From DASRQK01 sp964436635 (lineage in GTDB: Bacteria > Bacteroidota > Bacteroidia > Sphingobacteriales > Sphingobacteriaceae), in contig CAYTDM010000019.1 of assembly GCA_964436635.1 (NCBI GenBank), positions 1 through 47,531 on the forward strand: a stretch of 47,531 nt of DNA, written 5' to 3'. Every line of letters starts with the position of its first letter. Positions within the stretch are counted from its first letter, which is position 1. Shown piece by piece: positions 41,729 to 47,531 of this stretch. Made by a program: the position numbers and the translations under genes. The notes under the pieces are model-generated. The model saw nothing but the letters and a program-made list of their open reading frames with translations. It was not told the DNA's origin and ran no database searches.

Positions 41729-42487
41729 TTAGCGCCCCTCCTCAAATAGCATGTTTGTTCTGTATTTGATAATTTTTAATGTGAGGTATAAAACTCCTGT
41801 TAGCAAGCAGAGGTATAAGATAGTATAGTCGATTTGAGGTTTTTTGTCAACAAGAATTTCAACGAGATTATAAAGAGCAAAGATTAAAAATATCGCTGCT
41901 AATCCGTTTTTTTCTTTTTTTAACACCTTTTTCCAACTAAATCTATATAGCGGCTTATGAAATTGTTTTTTCTTGAATGAAGGAATAAATGCAGGAGTAT
42001 TCTCTGCCCATTCTTCATAATCTTTACCAAACTTATTTCTTAAGAACTGTTCCTCTGCGATCATAATGCGCTCATAATACAGCCAAAAGGCTAACACATA
42101 AAATAGAATAAACCAGATATTTGCTGTCATCATAGCTAATCCGAGCCAAATAAAGAAAATACCTAAATAAAGGGGATGCCTTACTCGAGAATAAATTCCG
42201 GTCGTATTTAAGCATTCTGCTAACTGCTCTTTTGTGTTCCTGCCAGAAGTTTGAGCCGGGGTATGCCCGACAGCATAAATTCGGATCCCTAATCCAAACA
42301 AACTAATGAAAAGGCAAATTCGCTCATAGTAGATTTCATATGGTTTGTTTTCAATGAAAGATGAATTCGGAGTAATTTCATTCAATGCATATAAGCCGAT
42401 AGCGCCAAACAATAATAGAATAGGAAGATAACTTCTGTAACGAAAAAGCCAATTGCCTTGACGTTCCATTTCTTCAAGCATTGCCAT
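41729..42487 (-). CDS. Membrane methyltransferase of the ICMT/PEMT type, possibly lipid A 1-phosphate methyltransferase
   Basis: A 252-residue integral membrane protein with about six helices. It has the family core GIYSRVRHPLYLGIFFIWLG and the C-terminal YYERIMIAEEQFLRNKFG...YEEWAENTPAFIP signature of isoprenylcysteine/phospholipid methyltransferases, whose RHP and EE motifs bind SAM. From memory, close Bacteroidota proteins with the same start (EEMERQGNWLFRYRSYLPIL) are annotated as lipid A Kdo2 1-phosphate O-methyltransferase; that specific activity is not proven here. A GC-poor inverted repeat overlaps its probable promoter. It is followed on the other strand by the XRE gene, tail to tail. 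Confidence 0.82.
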   Translation of the reverse strand: MAMLEEMERQGNWLFRYRSYLPILLLFGAIGLYALNEITPNSSFIENKPYEIYYERICLFISLFGLGIRIYAVGHTPAQTSGRNTKEQLAECLNTTGIYSRVRHPLYLGIFFIWLGLAMMTANIWFILFYVLAFWLYYERIMIAEEQFLRNKFGKDYEEWAENTPAFIPSFKKKQFHKPLYRFSWKKVLKKEKNGLAAIFLIFALYNLVEILVDKKPQIDYTILYLCLLTGVLYLTLKIIKYRTNMLFEEGR

Positions 42488-42503
42488 AATAATGTATTTA
42501 AGT

Positions 42504-42524
42504 TATATTGGTTGGCCCAATATA
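42504..42524. repeat. Inverted repeat over the methyltransferase promoter
   Basis: tatattgg (42504-42511) and ccaatata (42517-42524) are perfect complements with 5 nt between. On the minus strand the second arm reads TATATTGG, one base from the -7 consensus, 30 bases before the ATG. It is a plausible operator, or a hairpin in the leader. Confidence 0.6.
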
Positions 42525-42609
42525 GTAATATTTAATACATTAGCAGGTATTTCAAAAAAAATACTTGTTTGATTCGAAAAAATATTTGGTCGAATAAAAA
42601 TGCGCTGAT

Positions 42610-43137
42610 TTAGTTGGACAAATAAAGATCTATGAGCCCATCTGGAAGTTGAACCGTGATGGTTTTTTCATCAAAATCAATGAATGAAATCATGTCATCA
42701 TTTATAGGGAAAAGCACTTCTTTGTCATTGACTTGCACAGCAGCAATTTGTTGTTGTGGGTATTCGTGAATAGCCATAATCGTCCCTAAATCACCATGTT
42801 CCTCATCGATGACAAAATAACCCACTAAATCTTTAATTCTGAAATCATCTTCATCGCGAACAGGCACTTTATCTTGAGGAATGTAAACCTGTTTTCTTAA
42901 TAATGGGGTGGCTTTATCAATGTGATCCACATCTTCCAAGTAGACATAGGCCGTACTGTTTTCGTGGATTTTAATTTGGTCAATGAAATAAGGAACTAAT
43001 TTCCCATCGTGATCTATGAAAATCAGGTCCACATCGAGTTCTTGGTAATCTTCGAATTCAAAGAATAACTGAATTTCTCCCTTTAATCCACGAGTTTTAC
43101 TAATGTATCCAATATAGACGCTTGTTTCTTTATTCAT
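42610..43137 (-). CDS. rimM: Ribosome maturation factor RimM
   Basis: A 175-residue 16S rRNA processing factor that binds ribosomal protein uS19 during assembly of the 30S head. The N-terminal barrel begins YIGYISKTRGLKGEIQL and the C-terminal PRC-barrel has the IKDLVGYFVIDEEHGDLGTI segment and VLFPINDDMI. It lies downstream of rpsP but is separated by a terminator, and trmD and rplS, the usual next genes, are not here. Confidence 0.96.
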   Translation of the reverse strand: MNKETSVYIGYISKTRGLKGEIQLFFEFEDYQELDVDLIFIDHDGKLVPYFIDQIKIHENSTAYVYLEDVDHIDKATPLLRKQVYIPQDKVPVRDEDDFRIKDLVGYFVIDEEHGDLGTIMAIHEYPQQQIAAVQVNDKEVLFPINDDMISFIDFDEKTITVQLPDGLIDLYLSN

Positions 43138-43157
43138 GAGGGGAATTTACAAAATTT

Positions 43158-43195
43158 CACAAAAGGGTTAAACTTTCACAAAAGGGTTAAACTTT
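43158..43195. repeat. Tandem 19 bp duplication upstream of rimM
   Basis: cacaaaagggttaaacttt occurs twice without a gap or mismatch (43158-43176 and 43177-43195), and a weaker third copy (caccaaactgtttaactcg) follows to 43214. It lies between the rpsP terminator and the rimM start, so it forms the whole rimM leader or promoter region. Confidence 0.9.
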
Positions 43196-43223
43196 CACCA
43201 AACTGTTTAACTCGATTACAATT

Positions 43224-43259
43224 AAAAAAACCGTTTCGGAAATTTAATTCCCGAAACGG
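43224..43259 (-). terminator. Terminator between rpsP and rimM
   Basis: Stem ccgtttcgg (43231-43239) with ccgaaacgg (43251-43259), 11 nt loop; the A7 at 43224-43230 becomes a U-run on the minus strand. It should stop most rpsP transcripts before rimM. Confidence 0.88.
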
Positions 43260-43289
43260 CTTACAAGTTTAATAATCTATTCAGATTAA

Positions 43290-43838
43290 TTATTCTGCAT
43301 TTTCAGTTTCACCTTCTGCTGCTGGAGTTTCCTCAACAACTTCTTCAGTTACTTCTTCTTCTGCAGCTTCTTCCGCTACAGGTGTGTTTTTAGCAGCTAC
43401 GTTTTTAGCAATTTCAGCTTTTTTCTTAGCTTCAGCTTCTAATGCAGCTTTTTTAAGCTCTGCTTTAGATTTCGCTAAGTTGTCTTTTTTGCTGTCAACT
43501 TTTGCTTCTTTTTCTTTTAACCAAGTTTGGAATTTCTCTTCTACTGCTGCGGTGTCAAAAGCACCTTTTTTCACGCCGTCTAACAAGTGTTTTTTGTATA
43601 AAACGCCTTTGTAAGAAAGAATTGCGCGAGCGGTGTCAGTAGGTTGTGCTCCATTTAAAACCCACTCTAACGCACGTTCAAAGTTAATGTCGATGGTTGC
43701 TGGGTTTGTGTTTGGATTGTAAGAACCAATACGCTCTACAAATTTACCGTCACGTGGTGCACGAGAGTCAGCCACTACTAAATGGTAAAAAGGTCTTCCT
43801 TTTTTACCGTGTCTTTGCAATCTGATTTTAGTTGCCAT
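43290..43838 (-). CDS. rpsP: Ribosomal protein bS16 with long C-terminal extension
   Basis: A 182-residue 30S subunit protein. The first 80 residues are standard bS16 (MATKIRLQRHGKKGRPFYHLVV, SRAPRDGKFVERIGSYNP, ALEWVLNGAQPTDTARAIL, quoted in parts). The rest is an Ala/Lys-rich helix (about 105-155) and a Glu/Ala/Val-rich acidic tail, an extension usual in Bacteroidota. The promoter and terminator are its own, as expected for a highly expressed gene. Confidence 0.97.
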   Translation of the reverse strand: MATKIRLQRHGKKGRPFYHLVVADSRAPRDGKFVERIGSYNPNTNPATIDINFERALEWVLNGAQPTDTARAILSYKGVLYKKHLLDGVKKGAFDTAAVEEKFQTWLKEKEAKVDSKKDNLAKSKAELKKAALEAEAKKKAEIAKNVAAKNTPVAEEAAEEEVTEEVVEETPAAEGETENAE

Positions 43839-43891
43839 TTTAAATAATTTATGTATTCAACATAGTTCCCGGAGTTCATTCTGCGGGGCGA

Positions 43892-43899
43892 CAAAGATA
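43892..43899 (-). promoter_or_regulatory. Predicted -7 element of rpsP
   Basis: TATCTTTG on the minus strand, an exact match, 53 bases before the ATG. The -33 side is only a TTG at a 16 nt spacing. The leader can form a small CCCG/CGGG stem-loop (about 43868-43887). Confidence 0.5.
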
Positions 43900-43909
43900 A
43901 TCAAATAAT

Positions 43910-45037
43910 TTATAACAACTTATATTTGGTTAAAATATTTTTTGTGAAAGGAAGGATCTTTTGGATCATGCGGTCAAAGCCTAAATCGTTTGGGTGCGTT
44001 CCATCAATCGTGCCTTCATAATCATCGCCTAATAATCCTTCTGCACCCAGTAAATAAATATGTGGATCATGGGCTTGTAAGGCTTTTATTTCAGCTCTAA
44101 ATCGTTCATTTCGTAGATTCATGTCGTCTGCGATCGAGCGATTAAAATTCCCGCTCTCAAACATCGCCCCCTCAATCGCTAAAATGGGTAAAGTTGGATG
44201 CTTTTCCCGAATGATTTGTATAAAGGTTGCGGTACGTTCTTGAATGTCATTCGGAGAACAGTTTGGGATGCAATCCAGGATTAAGGCATCCATTTCATAA
44301 TCTGCAATCATTTTGGCCACCGACGCCTCCATTTTTGCGCTACCGCTAATGCCCAAATTAATAAAATCCACGCCCAGCATCCTCGATAATCTAGCCGGAT
44401 ACGCTAAACCAGCCCGACTCGCTGATGCACCATGTACGATGCTGGTTCCATAAATCGGTACTTTCGCTTTAAATGGACTCGGTAAAAAGGTCAATTCGGC
44501 ATCCAAATCAATTTCCAACTCCAATCCTTCGACCCCATCGTATAAGGGTAAATATAGTAAGCCTTCTTTTTCTCCTTCATCCATGTTGCTGACCAGTGTA
44601 TGCGCGTTGCAATCGTTTGCCCCCGGCCGACCCACTCCAGCATGCACCCATTGTCCATCCCTTTTTATATACAGGTCGAGGCCTTCAAATGCGATGGCTG
44701 TTAAATTGTTATAGGATTTAGCTCGTGTCGTACACCACAAGGCGCGAATCGAAGTGCTCGTCGTTTTGAAATGTACATACATGCCCGGGGTATGCGTGTA
44801 TAAACTTTTAACACCGCTCGGCATATCCGCATATTTGCCTGTATCTACCCGGTGAAATGTTCCCCCTTCATGACGTTGATACCCATGAAGGACATCGCGC
44901 CCAACTTCAACATATCGCTTATCTTCTTTTTTTAGCGACGCGATCGTGGTGTTGCTTTGCGCAAAGCTAAGCGTAGTGCCCATAAAGAAGCATATACAAA
45001 GGAAAAATAAAAGGAAATATAATTGCCTTTGTCTCAT
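43910..45037 (-). CDS. Exported SGNH/GDSL-family hydrolase
   Basis: A 375-residue protein from the ATG at 45037; an earlier ATG at 45070 is in frame but would overlap era and give a long pre-signal stretch. A signal peptide (1-27, ending SFAQ) is followed by a beta-rich N-terminal domain (about 40-190) and an SGNH hydrolase domain. The blocks are visible: YGTSIVHG with nucleophile Ser199, NLGISGSAKME with Gly229, DCIPN with Asn259, and the DGTHPND box with Asp345 and His348. Likely an esterase acting on acetyl groups of polysaccharides in the periplasm or outside; the substrate is unknown. It lies 22 bases after era and is probably cotranscribed with it. Confidence 0.92.
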   Translation of the reverse strand: MRQRQLYFLLFFLCICFFMGTTLSFAQSNTTIASLKKEDKRYVEVGRDVLHGYQRHEGGTFHRVDTGKYADMPSGVKSLYTHTPGMYVHFKTTSTSIRALWCTTRAKSYNNLTAIAFEGLDLYIKRDGQWVHAGVGRPGANDCNAHTLVSNMDEGEKEGLLYLPLYDGVEGLELEIDLDAELTFLPSPFKAKVPIYGTSIVHGASASRAGLAYPARLSRMLGVDFINLGISGSAKMEASVAKMIADYEMDALILDCIPNCSPNDIQERTATFIQIIREKHPTLPILAIEGAMFESGNFNRSIADDMNLRNERFRAEIKALQAHDPHIYLLGAEGLLGDDYEGTIDGTHPNDLGFDRMIQKILPFTKNILTKYKLL

Positions 45038-45059
45038 AGCGAGCTTCCGTGAAAAATTG

Positions 45060-45938
45060 TTATTGTTCATAACCAAAACGTTGCAGGTAGTTTTTGCGTT
45101 TTCTCCAATCCGGCAAAACTTTTACAAACAATTCTAAAAACACTTTTGTCCCTAAAAATTCTTCAATGTCTTGGCGCGCGTAGGTGCCGACTTTTTTAAT
45201 CATGCTGCCTGCTTTGCCGATGATGATATTTTTTTGGGAATCTCGTTCCACAATAATCTCTGCGCTGATCCTCGTGATGTTTTCTTCTTCCTTAAACGAA
45301 ACCACCACCACTTCGGTGCTATAAGGGATTTCTTTTTCGTATAACTTGAACACTTTCTCTCGAATGATTTCGGAAACGAAAAACTTTTCAGGTTTATCTG
45401 TTAATGCATCTTTATCGTAATAGGGGGGGTGCTCTGGCAAATGATCGTGCACAAATTGCATAACGGCTGCCACATTATAGCCATGAAGTGCGGAAGTTGC
45501 AAATACGGCCTTTGGATTTAATGTTTCTTGCCAGTAATTGATTTTAGCCATGACCTCTTCCTCTGAAGACTTGTCGATTTTATTTACTAAAACGGCAATC
45601 GGAGAATCCATGTGCTTTAATTTCTGTATGACTTCTGCCTCGTCGTATTGTTCATGAATATCGGTCACCAATAACACGATGTCTGCGTCCACCAGCGATC
45701 CATGCACCACACTCATCATGGCTTCCTGTAAAGCGTAATTCGGTTTTATCACACCAGGGGTGTCTGAAAATACAATTTGGAAATCCGGTTCATTTATAAT
45801 TCCAATAATCCGGTGCCTTGTTGTTTGAGCTTTTGGTGTGATGATGGACATCTTTTCACCTACTAATGCATTCATTAGCGTGGACTTACCCGCGTTGGGC
45901 TTTCCTATGATACTGACGAAACCAGCTTTATGAGCCAT
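45060..45938 (-). CDS. era: GTPase Era
   Basis: A 292-residue GTPase for 16S rRNA maturation and 30S assembly. The G1 loop GKPNAGKST is at 12-20, then TTRHRIIGI (G2), DTPG (G3), NKID (G4) and the SAL-type G5, followed by the C-terminal KH domain with GKAGSMIKKVG. Length is normal. It is the first gene of a unit with the SGNH hydrolase gene; the tRNA-fMet gene is divergent 118 bases away. Confidence 0.98.
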   Translation of the reverse strand: MAHKAGFVSIIGKPNAGKSTLMNALVGEKMSIITPKAQTTRHRIIGIINEPDFQIVFSDTPGVIKPNYALQEAMMSVVHGSLVDADIVLLVTDIHEQYDEAEVIQKLKHMDSPIAVLVNKIDKSSEEEVMAKINYWQETLNPKAVFATSALHGYNVAAVMQFVHDHLPEHPPYYDKDALTDKPEKFFVSEIIREKVFKLYEKEIPYSTEVVVVSFKEEENITRISAEIIVERDSQKNIIIGKAGSMIKKVGTYARQDIEEFLGTKVFLELFVKVLPDWRKRKNYLQRFGYEQ

Positions 45939-45965
45939 TTATATCTAATTTTTTTAAATAATACT

Positions 45966-45996
45966 TTTGCAAAATAACAAATAATTATTATCTTTG
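45966..45996 (+). promoter_or_regulatory. Predicted promoter of the initiator tRNA gene
   Basis: TTTG at 45966-45969, exactly 19 nt, then TATCTTTG at 45989-45996: a perfect consensus promoter. The 5' leader of the tRNA precursor would be about 55 nt. Confidence 0.8.
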
Positions 45997-46056
45997 CAGT
46001 CCCAAACGGGAAGGAAATTGAAAATAAAGGCAGCAAGTGCCGATCTAAAAATACAT

Positions 46057-46129
<73 letters not shown>

Positions 46130-46135
46130 CTACTG

Positions 46136-46172
46136 AAAAAGAGGCGATTAACGAAAGTTAGTCGCCTCTTTT
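46136..46172 (+). terminator. Terminator of the tRNA gene
   Basis: Twelve-base arms (46141-46152 and 46157-46168, one G-T pair) closed by a GAAA tetraloop and flanked by A5 and T4 runs. It begins 7 bases after the tRNA 3' end. Confidence 0.88.
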
Positions 46173-46201
46173 GTTTGATGGGTCAAACATAGGTCAAACA
46201 T
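46173..46201. repeat. Inverted and direct repeats between the tRNA terminator and the island
   Basis: gtttga (46173-46178) and tcaaac (46183-46188) are an inverted pair, and ggtcaaacat occurs twice in direct order (46181-46190 and 46192-46201, 11 bp period). Such sites next to a tRNA and small non-core genes resemble binding sites of a tyrosine recombinase or excisionase; this role is inferred. Confidence 0.6.
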
Positions 46202-46202
46202 T

Positions 46203-46478
46203 TTACCGATCCATATCTTTGTCATCTCGATCCTTTTTGACCTCAATATTTTTCAGTTTGTTATTTTTAGATAAAAATGAGAGGCTTTTCTCGAGCTTTT
46301 TCTCTACTTCATATTGCATCATTCCCAAACTAAAAGCTTTACTACGTGTTGATTGATTATTCCCTGAAACACTTTCTTTAGGGAAATCGGGGTGATATTT
46401 CGCCATATAATATCCCTGATTAAAGCTTTTTATATATTCTTGCGACGGTGTAATTTCGTCTTTCTCTAAGTTGCTCAT
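46203..46478 (-). CDS. Small hypothetical protein of the tRNA-side island
   Basis: A 91-residue soluble, charged protein I do not recognise. It has a helical middle (FNQGYYMAKYHPDF, GMMQYEVEKKLEKSLSFL) and ends in KKDRDDKDMDR. The same kind of ending (VRDKDMDDR) closes the protein two genes upstream, although the rest of the two proteins is different. It starts 2 bases after the stop of the HTH gene and is translationally linked to it. Its stop lies 30 bases from the tRNA terminator. Likely part of a mobile element. Confidence 0.6.
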   Translation of the reverse strand: MSNLEKDEITPSQEYIKSFNQGYYMAKYHPDFPKESVSGNNQSTRSKAFSLGMMQYEVEKKLEKSLSFLSKNNKLKNIEVKKDRDDKDMDR

Positions 46479-46480
46479 AA

Positions 46481-46750
46481 TTAGAATGTATCTTTTGAAT
46501 GTTTATCCAAATAGGCTTCAATTGAATTCCTATCATATAAAATGATTTTCTTTTCTGGCTGCGTAAATCGGATTTTACCCTCAGTCCTTAGCTTCTGCAA
46601 CGTAGTCTTAGATTTAACGTTCAGTAGTCGCATCGCCTCTTCATGTGACACCCATTTGTCATGTGTAACATTGTTTTTTTCTTTCAACCGCTCAACAACT
46701 TGTTCGACTAACTCATAAAAGGCTGCTTCTTCAAGGCATATTACTTGCAT
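46481..46750 (-). CDS. Small helix-turn-helix (excisionase-like) DNA-binding protein
   Basis: An 89-residue protein. After a short N-terminal helix, residues about 30-80 form a MerR/excisionase-type winged HTH (KWVSHEEAMRLLNVKSKTTL, then LRTEGKIRFTQPEKKIILYD and RNSIEAYLDKH). Proteins of this kind are frequent in Bacteroidota conjugative and mobilisable elements, where they control excision or transfer. It sits between two unknown small genes pointing at the tRNA. The call as excisionase rests on size, fold and place; no integrase is in the window. Confidence 0.75.
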   Translation of the reverse strand: MQVICLEEAAFYELVEQVVERLKEKNNVTHDKWVSHEEAMRLLNVKSKTTLQKLRTEGKIRFTQPEKKIILYDRNSIEAYLDKHSKDTF

Positions 46751-46768
46751 ATCTGTGGCTATAATAAA

Positions 46769-47482
46769 TTATCTATCGTCCATATCTTTATCCCGAACGT
46801 CCTTTTCTTTCCCCTTTTCTTTATCGGTTATTTTAAACGGTGAGTTAAAATTATTCAGAAATTTATCCAACTTCTCATTTATCAATTTTTCTTTCAGGGC
46901 CTTTTCATCATTGGCAGATTGATAAGGATGATTGAACGGGTCGGGATGTTGTTCTTCATATTCCAATCTTCGCAGGTCTTCTTTTGTAGTTTCAAACTGT
47001 TCTTTAGCTTTTGGATTTTTTTTGAAATATTGTTGATGCGCATATTGAGCAATTGCATCTTCAGGAGAGTTACCTGCTTTTTTATCTTCATCCGTTAATG
47101 CCCTAGAAAACTGGCTGCTATTCTCTTGATAATCCGTTAATTTATCATCAAATTGAGCGATCAACTCTTTAGGGCGTTCATAACCATATTTACATGCAAT
47201 ATTTAGAGCTTCTTTTTTGTATCTTTCTTCTATTGAATAAATTCTCGGTCTTGGATCAATCTCTTTACGCTTGCTTTCTTCAATAGTCTTTCCCCATCCT
47301 GTAGGTTTAAAAAGCGGTTTATATACTTGATTATTTTGCTTCTGATTAGGTAACGTACTTTTTAGATACCTATTTATTTCAAATTGATATTTAGCAGCTA
47401 ATCCCCTGTAATCACTAAAGCTTTCCTCGCCTATGGATGCACAGTAATCCATCATCCACTCAGGCATTTTATCTATTTCCAT
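46769..47482 (-). CDS. Hypothetical charged protein of the tRNA-side island
   Basis: A 237-residue soluble protein rich in Lys, Glu, Asp, Asn and Gln with no signal peptide or membrane segment. It is not recognised. Parts look helical (about 85-125 and 150-215). It ends in EKDVRDKDMDDR, a tail shared in form with the 91-residue protein downstream. The start ATG at 47482 begins MEIDKMPEWMMDY. It is the first of three genes in the minus direction within the window, with an 18-base gap to the HTH gene. A role in conjugation, mobilisation or phage functions is possible but unproven. Confidence 0.6.
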   Translation of the reverse strand: MEIDKMPEWMMDYCASIGEESFSDYRGLAAKYQFEINRYLKSTLPNQKQNNQVYKPLFKPTGWGKTIEESKRKEIDPRPRIYSIEERYKKEALNIACKYGYERPKELIAQFDDKLTDYQENSSQFSRALTDEDKKAGNSPEDAIAQYAHQQYFKKNPKAKEQFETTKEDLRRLEYEEQHPDPFNHPYQSANDEKALKEKLINEKLDKFLNNFNSPFKITDKEKGKEKDVRDKDMDDR

Positions 47483-47531
47483 ATGGATAAATTGATTTTT
47501 AAATTTTTTGAATTAAAATGGGCTATGTCCT

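Noticed and set aside
46894..47091. Small minus-strand frame inside the 237-residue gene
   Set aside because: It is a different frame of the same strand, Lys/Ile-rich from AT-rich sequence, with no start signal.

Overview
The window looks like chromosomal DNA of a member of the Bacteroidota, probably a Cytophagales-type aquatic bacterium. The evidence is a SusC/SusD pair, a fused HisB, a DUF2723 membrane protein, the ileS-dksA-like-lspA cluster, lipoproteins of the CKK type, and many promoters of the Bacteroidota form (TTTG, about 19-21 nt, TAnnTTTG) instead of -35/-10 boxes. Shine-Dalgarno sequences are mostly absent. The genus is an inference. The base composition is AT-rich and the gene content is almost entirely housekeeping until the last 1.3 kb.

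Layout. 1-4 kb: the 5' part of atpD (minus), a conserved coiled-coil/membrane protein, a LuxR-type response regulator preceded by a 4 x 20 bp repeat array, a small outer-membrane barrel protein and a lipoprotein. 3.9-8.3 kb: the operon ileS, dksA-like, lspA (minus). 8.4-15.5 kb: an A-type iron-sulfur protein (minus), then glyA, a DUF2723 protein and a collagen-like lipoprotein with strong promoter and terminator. 15.9-21.6 kb: a large TamB-like protein divergent from tsaD. 21.8-26.5 kb: a SusC/SusD pair. 26.7-30.4 kb: smpB (minus), phoH, purC, rnz. 30.4-37.1 kb: hisC-hisB-hisH-hisA-hisF-hisIE followed without a gap by a WD40 gene and ruvC; hisG and hisD are not here. 37.2-41.7 kb: an Lrp-type regulator, a convergent FAD-oxidoreductase-like protein, glnS and an XRE regulator. 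41.7-46 kb (minus): a lipid-methyltransferase-like membrane protein, rimM, rpsP, an SGNH hydrolase and era. 46.06-46.13 kb: initiator tRNA-Met. 46.2-47.5 kb: three small minus-strand genes pointing toward the tRNA that look like the edge of a mobile element or genomic island; the other end is outside the window.

How the parts work together. Much of the window serves translation and its quality control (ileS, glnS, tsaD, tRNA-fMet, rpsP, rimM, era, smpB, rnz). A second theme is the cell envelope (lspA, TamB-like protein, SusCD, lipoproteins, lipid methyltransferase). The third is histidine, purine and one-carbon biosynthesis (his genes, purC, glyA).

Points of most interest are: an isoleucyl-tRNA synthetase whose HIGH motif reads GIHH, a rearrangement linked to mupirocin hyper-resistance in some type 2 enzymes; the phased 20 bp array next to the response-regulator promoter; a collagen-repeat surface lipoprotein; a TamB-like gene with no in-frame ATG, GTG or upstream TTG covering its expected N-terminus; three genes with promoters so close to the ATG that their mRNAs should be nearly leaderless; many short tandem duplications in intergenic DNA; and a shared C-terminal tail in two neighbouring proteins of the tRNA-side island. 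I did not find a clearly new multi-gene defence or metabolic system.
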